Of a stretch of 36,889 nucleotides of DNA, positions 33,549 through 36,889 are shown in pieces. The DNA is from Chryseobacterium rhizosphaerae. GTDB taxonomy: Bacteria; Bacteroidota; Bacteroidia; Flavobacteriales; Weeksellaceae. Numbering within the stretch: position 1 is the stretch's first letter; the number at the start of each line of letters is the position of its first letter. Location of the stretch: NCBI RefSeq assembly GCF_003385455.1, contig NZ_QNUF01000039.1, positions 1 to 36,889 on the forward strand, in the 5' to 3' direction. Made by a program: the position numbers and the translations under genes. A model generated the notes under the pieces. That model ran no database searches. It saw nothing but the letters and a program-made list of their open reading frames with translations, and was not told where the DNA came from.

Positions 33549-34796
33549 TCAGTAAAGTCTCTGGATGGATACAAAAACCTCCAGTGTATTATCTAAAGTA
33601 TTGGAATCTGAAGTCGTATTACCATTCCCTGCACTTGTAAAAGATTTGTTATCTATACGGAGTGCATAGTACACTCTGTACCATTTGTTGTCAGCAGTAG
33701 TAATATCAAAAGTTACCGTTTCGTTTCTTCCATAGGTAAGATAAACCCCATCATCAAACTGTGCATAATTATTAGGGAAAATTAATAAGTTAGCGCCATG
33801 TGAGTCACCTGTATGGGTAGACACTTCAGAAACCCATACTTTTGCATTGGCAGTAGTGATATTATAAAGACGCGGATCAAAATTAGTAGTTGCCCCGCTT
33901 GAGTCAAATGCATTGGGAGCAGTAATAAAAGCATCCACTCTGAACGTATTATTGATCACGGGAAGATCATTAAGAAACTGGCTTAAAAGAAATGATGTTG
34001 TCTTGCGCGGAATTGAAGAATGATAATAGACCAGCTCTCCGGGAGCAATCACAGCTCCGGCTCCTACTGTTGCACTACAGGTCTGTCCGCCAATATTTAA
34101 CGCAAAAGTAGTCAGTGTAGGGCTGGAAGCCGTAGGTACACCTGACACTGTATAGCTAAGAATTCCTGATCCTACATTAAAATTTCCAGCAGCCAGTGTT
34201 GCCGTAAGACCATTTACAGGTCCCACAGTCTGTGCCGGATAGACTCCTCCGTTTCCTCCGGTGTAAGGAACAGTCATTGTTCCGGTATAGGGAGTTCCGG
34301 CCGTATAGGTTCCTGGAGAAAGTGTTACTCCGTTACAGGTAATAGATCCTAAAGTTCCGGGCGCAAGAGAACCATTATTGAATGTTCTCCATTCAGTTCC
34401 GTTCCAAAATACGTAACCGACATAGCCTAGCCCTGCGGTTCCCAAATTGTATACAAGTAATCCCGCAGCCGGTGAAGGGATGGTAGCCCCATCCGTCTGA
34501 GAAGTCAAGGCAACTTTTGGTCCCAAAAATCCTTTTTTACTACCCACTGCAAGAGCGTCAACATTCACATCAAGCATTGCAGATGCATTAGGCACCGTAG
34601 TACCAATCCCAACGCTACCAGAAGAAGTTACAGTAAAATCATTGGATTGCTGTACAGCTGTTGGAACTCCTGTCGCATTGTTATCTTTTAAACCGTCTAC
34701 ATGGAAACTTCCTTGTGGATTCGCTGTATTAATACCTACCTGGGAGTAGGCTAATCCTGAAATAATTGTTGTCAATAAGAATAGTGTTTTTTTCAT
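33549..34796 (-). CDS. secreted cell-surface protein of unknown function
   Basis: 415 residues. A signal peptide (MKKTLFLLTTIISGLAYSQ) precedes VGINTANPQGSFHVDG and SGSVGIGTTVPNASAMLDVN, repeats of the type seen at the start of tail-fibre-like and adhesin-like Bacteroidota surface proteins. Then LVYNLGTAGLGYVGYVFWNGTEWRTF follows, another common element in such proteins. The Gly/Thr/Pro-rich region (about 145-245) reads as beta-structure repeats; the last 150 residues are an unrecognised domain ending EVFVSIQRLY. No T9SS sorting domain is visible. Adhesion or surface-layer roles are possible but not shown. It is flanked by its own terminator and stands as a single gene. Confidence 0.8.
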   Translation of the reverse strand: MKKTLFLLTTIISGLAYSQVGINTANPQGSFHVDGLKDNNATGVPTAVQQSNDFTVTSSGSVGIGTTVPNASAMLDVNVDALAVGSKKGFLGPKVALTSQTDGATIPSPAAGLLVYNLGTAGLGYVGYVFWNGTEWRTFNNGSLAPGTLGSITCNGVTLSPGTYTAGTPYTGTMTVPYTGGNGGVYPAQTVGPVNGLTATLAAGNFNVGSGILSYTVSGVPTASSPTLTTFALNIGGQTCSATVGAGAVIAPGELVYYHSSIPRKTTSFLLSQFLNDLPVINNTFRVDAFITAPNAFDSSGATTNFDPRLYNITTANAKVWVSEVSTHTGDSHGANLLIFPNNYAQFDDGVYLTYGRNETVTFDITTADNKWYRVYYALRIDNKSFTSAGNGNTTSDSNTLDNTLEVFVSIQRLY

Positions 34797-35155
34797 TTTT
34801 CGAATTATTTTTTGTTAAAAAGTTGACAAAAGCTTCTTTGAGGTGCCCTATCAAAGCATGACAAGTTGTGTTTTTATCTGGAATTTTATTTTTCAAAAAT
34901 ATTGGAAGAGCACAGCAAAGTATAGTTAAGAAAGAATGGAGTTTGAAACTTTTTCAATAGAGTAAGGACATTTATTCGGTACATTTGTTTGATACAATTT
35001 CTCCTGCAAAACTAACTGTATCATTAAATCAAAAAATAAAAGTATAAATCACAATCTTGAAAATGATTTAAATTTTATATATCTTTGAAAACCAAAACAA
35101 TATCCTAATGAATTATGATAATTCATTAATTTATTCCTTATAACACAGATTTTAG
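34797..35155. other. intergenic region between divergent genes
   Basis: It separates the minus-strand surface-protein gene from the plus-strand regulator gene. It contains the regulator's promoter (35057-35087). A -7-like TATTTTTG at 34901-34894 (minus strand) may serve the surface-protein gene, but its nearest -33 TTG is only 14 nt away, so it is doubtful. No further gene or RNA element is seen. Confidence 0.55.
35057..35087 (+). promoter_or_regulatory. Bacteroidota promoter of the AraC-type regulator gene
   Basis: TTG (35057-35059), 20 nt, then TATCTTTG (35080-35087). The start codon follows about 68 nt later at 35156. Confidence 0.75.
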
Positions 35156-36139
35156 ATGTCAGAAGTAAACACAAAGAATGTACAGATAGAAAAATTTAAG
35201 CTTGAACTAATGGATAGGTATACTATTCTTATGCTGCTGGTTTTAGGAGTATATGCCGTAATCTTCACATTCTTTATTCATGACAAAATGATGTCCTGGT
35301 ACTTAATGATCGGGTTATTCTTTTCCGGTTATACCTATTCAATTGTAAGAAAAAAATATCCGATAAGCCTTATAGTGCATCTGCATCTACTATTTGCCCC
35401 TATTTACAACTTCTATATTATGCTTGCCTTCTGGAATAATTCTGTTGCAAGTTTTTGTTGGCTGCTTCCCATCCCACTGGGAGCCTATATTTTCTTTTCC
35501 AAAAAAGAAGTATTACTGTATGTGGCTTATATATTATTATTAATTATTACCGGCTATATTGCAGCCAATAACTTCAACTTTACTTTTCCTGAGCATACCC
35601 AAAAAGAGGTAATGTTTACAGATACCATCCTTTTTATTTCAAATATCTTAGTTGTTTCATTATTAATTTATTATAAAGATAAGATCCGAAAACTGGAAAT
35701 TCTATCTCAAATAGAATCCACTGTAATTCGAAAGGATGAAATACAGACTCCTACTGAAAACTCATGGGATGATATTGATGTTGAAAGCATGAAAAAACTA
35801 TTTAAAAAAATAGAAACCGCCATGACCGAGAATAAACTTTTTAAAGATGACAAGTTCAATCTCTCAAAACTGAGCGTAGCACTAGATGTCAACAGCACTT
35901 ATATTTCTAAAGCTATACGGTATAAAGGATATTCCAATTTCAATACATATCTTAATATCTATAGAATCAACTATGTGAAAAAACTTTTTACAGAGATTGA
36001 TTTCCAAAAAACGACTTTGATGTATATCTATACTGAAGCAGGATTTTCAAATCAGTCAACGTTTAACAGGGTTTTTAAACAGATTGTAGGAATTACCCCC
36101 TTCAGAATATGCGCAGCAAAACCCACATACGAATATTGA
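35156..36139 (+). CDS. membrane-anchored AraC-type helix-turn-helix regulator
   Basis: 327 residues. The first 180 residues hold about six hydrophobic segments (for example TILMLLVLGVYAVIFTFFIH, FCWLLPIPLGAYIFF, VLLYVAYILLLIITGYIAA). A linker follows, then an AraC family DNA-binding domain (about 225-320) with FNLSKLSVALDVNSTYISKAI as the first HTH and AGFSNQSTFNRVFKQIVGITPFRI as the second. A membrane sensor fused to a DNA-binding output is common in flavobacteria; the signal is unknown. It is transcribed divergently from the surface-protein gene and precedes aroQ by 45 nt. The ATG at 35156 follows a well-placed promoter. Confidence 0.9.
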   Translation: MSEVNTKNVQIEKFKLELMDRYTILMLLVLGVYAVIFTFFIHDKMMSWYLMIGLFFSGYTYSIVRKKYPISLIVHLHLLFAPIYNFYIMLAFWNNSVASFCWLLPIPLGAYIFFSKKEVLLYVAYILLLIITGYIAANNFNFTFPEHTQKEVMFTDTILFISNILVVSLLIYYKDKIRKLEILSQIESTVIRKDEIQTPTENSWDDIDVESMKKLFKKIETAMTENKLFKDDKFNLSKLSVALDVNSTYISKAIRYKGYSNFNTYLNIYRINYVKKLFTEIDFQKTTLMYIYTEAGFSNQSTFNRVFKQIVGITPFRICAAKPTYEY

Positions 36140-36162
36140 TCTGTAGTCTATATAAATTTATT

Positions 36163-36170
36163 TATCTTTG
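36163..36170 (+). promoter_or_regulatory. probable -7 box for aroQ
   Basis: TATCTTTG at 36163-36170 with a TTG 24 nt upstream (36136-36138), slightly longer than the usual spacing. It lies 14 nt before the aroQ ATG, so aroQ can be transcribed separately from the regulator gene. Confidence 0.55.
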
Positions 36171-36184
36171 ATTAAATTTTTTAA

Positions 36185-36592
36185 ATGAAAATTCTTATCG
36201 TTAACGGCCCCAATCTTAATTTACTAGGAACACGAGAACCGGAAATCTATGGAACAATCTCTATGGAAAAGTATTTGGAAAATCTAAAATCCGAGTTTCA
36301 TTCTTATGAATTAAAATATTATCAATCCAATATTGAAGGAGAGCTCATCAACAGGCTTCAGGAAGATGATTTTGATGCAGTAGTGATCAACCCGGGAGCA
36401 TTCACTCATTATTCTTATGCGATAGCAGACTGCTTAAAGAACATACAAAAACCTAAGGTTGAAGTACACATCAGCAACATTTATAAAAGAGAGGAATTCA
36501 GACAAAAGTCTGTGACTGCTGCCAACACCGATGCTGTATTGTCTGGCTTCGGAATGGAAGGATACAGATTAGCTTTGCTAAGTTTAAAATAA
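36185..36592 (+). CDS. aroQ: type II 3-dehydroquinate dehydratase
   Basis: 135 residues, slightly shorter than the usual 140-150. It converts 3-dehydroquinate to 3-dehydroshikimate, the third step of the shikimate pathway, in the cytoplasm as a dodecamer. NGPNLNLLGTREPEIYG gives Arg17 and catalytic Tyr22; INPGAFTHYS gives Asn69; VEVHISN gives catalytic His95; and REEFRQKS holds the substrate-binding arginines. All expected residues are present, so the enzyme should be active. It follows the AraC-type regulator but has its own -7-like box. An insertion sequence ends 70 bp downstream. Confidence 0.97.
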   Translation: MKILIVNGPNLNLLGTREPEIYGTISMEKYLENLKSEFHSYELKYYQSNIEGELINRLQEDDFDAVVINPGAFTHYSYAIADCLKNIQKPKVEVHISNIYKREEFRQKSVTAANTDAVLSGFGMEGYRLALLSLK

Positions 36593-36662
36593 ATTCTCTT
36601 TTTAAATATCTATCACAGATGTAGCAAAATAAACAATACATTTTACTCTATTTGAAATAAAA

Positions 36663-36889
36663 TGAGTCGTCCTAAAATAGGTTGACATAAAATTAAACAA
36701 TATTTAATCCGGAGATGCATTTGTTTCTTCGGATTTTTTATGGACTGTATCTGGGGTTTGCATATTAAGACTTAGATGTGGTCTTTTCGCATTATAAAGC
36801 CAAATACTTTCTTTTATTAATGAACTTAAGTGGTGCATATTTTTTGTTTTACAAAAAAGAAACTCCTGCTTTAATATCCCATTAATTCT
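36663..36889 (-). mobile_element. right end of an IS3-family insertion sequence (partial)
   Basis: The end starts TGAGTCGTCCTAAAATAGG at 36663 and reads into a minus-strand transposase gene. The terminal sequence TGAGTCG...GGTTGACA has the form of an IS3-family inverted repeat, but the other end is outside the window, so repeat and target duplication cannot be checked. It lies 70 bp after aroQ. Confidence 0.75.
36704..36889 (-). CDS. IS3-family transposase C-terminus (partial)
   Basis: The frame entering from the right edge reads RINGILKQEFLFC, then ESIWLYNAKRPHLSLNMQTP, then a stop at 36704-36706. This is the end of the DDE integrase-core (rve) transposase of IS3-family elements: the G-x-LK-x-E segment and YN-x-x-RPH-x-SL are diagnostic. 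61 residues are visible and the reading frame is uninterrupted, so there is no sign of decay in this part. Confidence 0.9.
   Translation of the reverse strand, partial: RINGILKQEFLFCKTKNMHHLSSLIKESIWLYNAKRPHLSLNMQTPDTVHKKSEETNASPD

Noticed and set aside
1..36889. CRISPR arrays, rRNA or tRNA genes, prophage
   Set aside because: No regular spaced repeats, cloverleaf or phage gene clusters were recognised on either strand by eye; a tRNA and CRISPR scan was not possible here.

Overview
The window looks like chromosome from a low-GC member of the Bacteroidota, most likely a Chryseobacterium-type flavobacterium. The pointers are type IX secretion (T9SS) C-terminal sorting domains, a SusC/SusD pair, many outer-membrane TonB-dependent receptors and lipoproteins, the near absence of Shine-Dalgarno sites, and promoters of the Bacteroidota form TTG-N(18-20)-TAnnTTTG. 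The organism call is from protein style and was not checked by database search. No rRNA, tRNA or CRISPR array was seen.

Layout, left to right. (1) 1-1666: the tail of one T9SS-sorted surface protein and a complete paralogue of it, both on the + strand. (2) 8817-1749, minus strand: a vitamin B12 uptake operon. A promoter and cobalamin riboswitch are followed by a BtuB-like receptor, a BtuG-like beta-propeller lipoprotein, a PKD-type lipoprotein and a T9SS-sorted DUF5074-type protein. (3) 13794-8938, minus strand: a four-gene copper-acquisition operon. It encodes a YtkA/FixH-like lipoprotein, an OprC/NosA-type copper receptor carrying the CxxxM...HxM ligand set, MbnP and MbnH (the kynurenine-forming diheme enzyme). 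(4) 16687-14040, minus strand: a small redox/copper cluster (SCO protein, YHS lipoprotein, exported Mn-type superoxide dismutase) flanked by two paralogues of an unrecognised family with a C-x9-C-x-GKC motif.

(5) 27756-17207, minus strand: a zinc/cobalt/cadmium efflux island. It holds a small Cys-rich protein, a CzcA-type RND pump fused to a TolC-like domain, a CzcB-type adaptor, a bestrophin-like channel, a CDF exporter, a Fur-family regulator and a P1B-2 ATPase. Two near-identical palindromes, TGCAATGsTATTGCA read on the + strand, sit before the pump and before the ATPase, each exactly 13 bp from a -7 box. They are probably operators of the Fur-family protein encoded between them. (6) 33308-28635, minus strand: a SusC/SusD pair preceded by a promoter and a SAM-I (S-box) riboswitch, suggesting uptake of methionine or another sulfur-related nutrient. 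(7) 34796-33549: a surface protein on the minus strand. (8) 35057-36592, plus strand: a membrane-anchored AraC-type regulator and aroQ. (9) The right edge is the end of an IS3-family insertion sequence.

The common theme is metal and cofactor handling at the envelope: B12 import, copper import and trafficking, divalent-metal efflux, and an import system controlled by S-adenosylmethionine. The strongest new leads are the complete copper operon with a recognisable receptor metal site, the SAM-I-controlled SusCD pair, the paired operators of the efflux island, and the two unrecognised C-x9-C-x-GKC proteins around the SCO/YHS/SOD genes.
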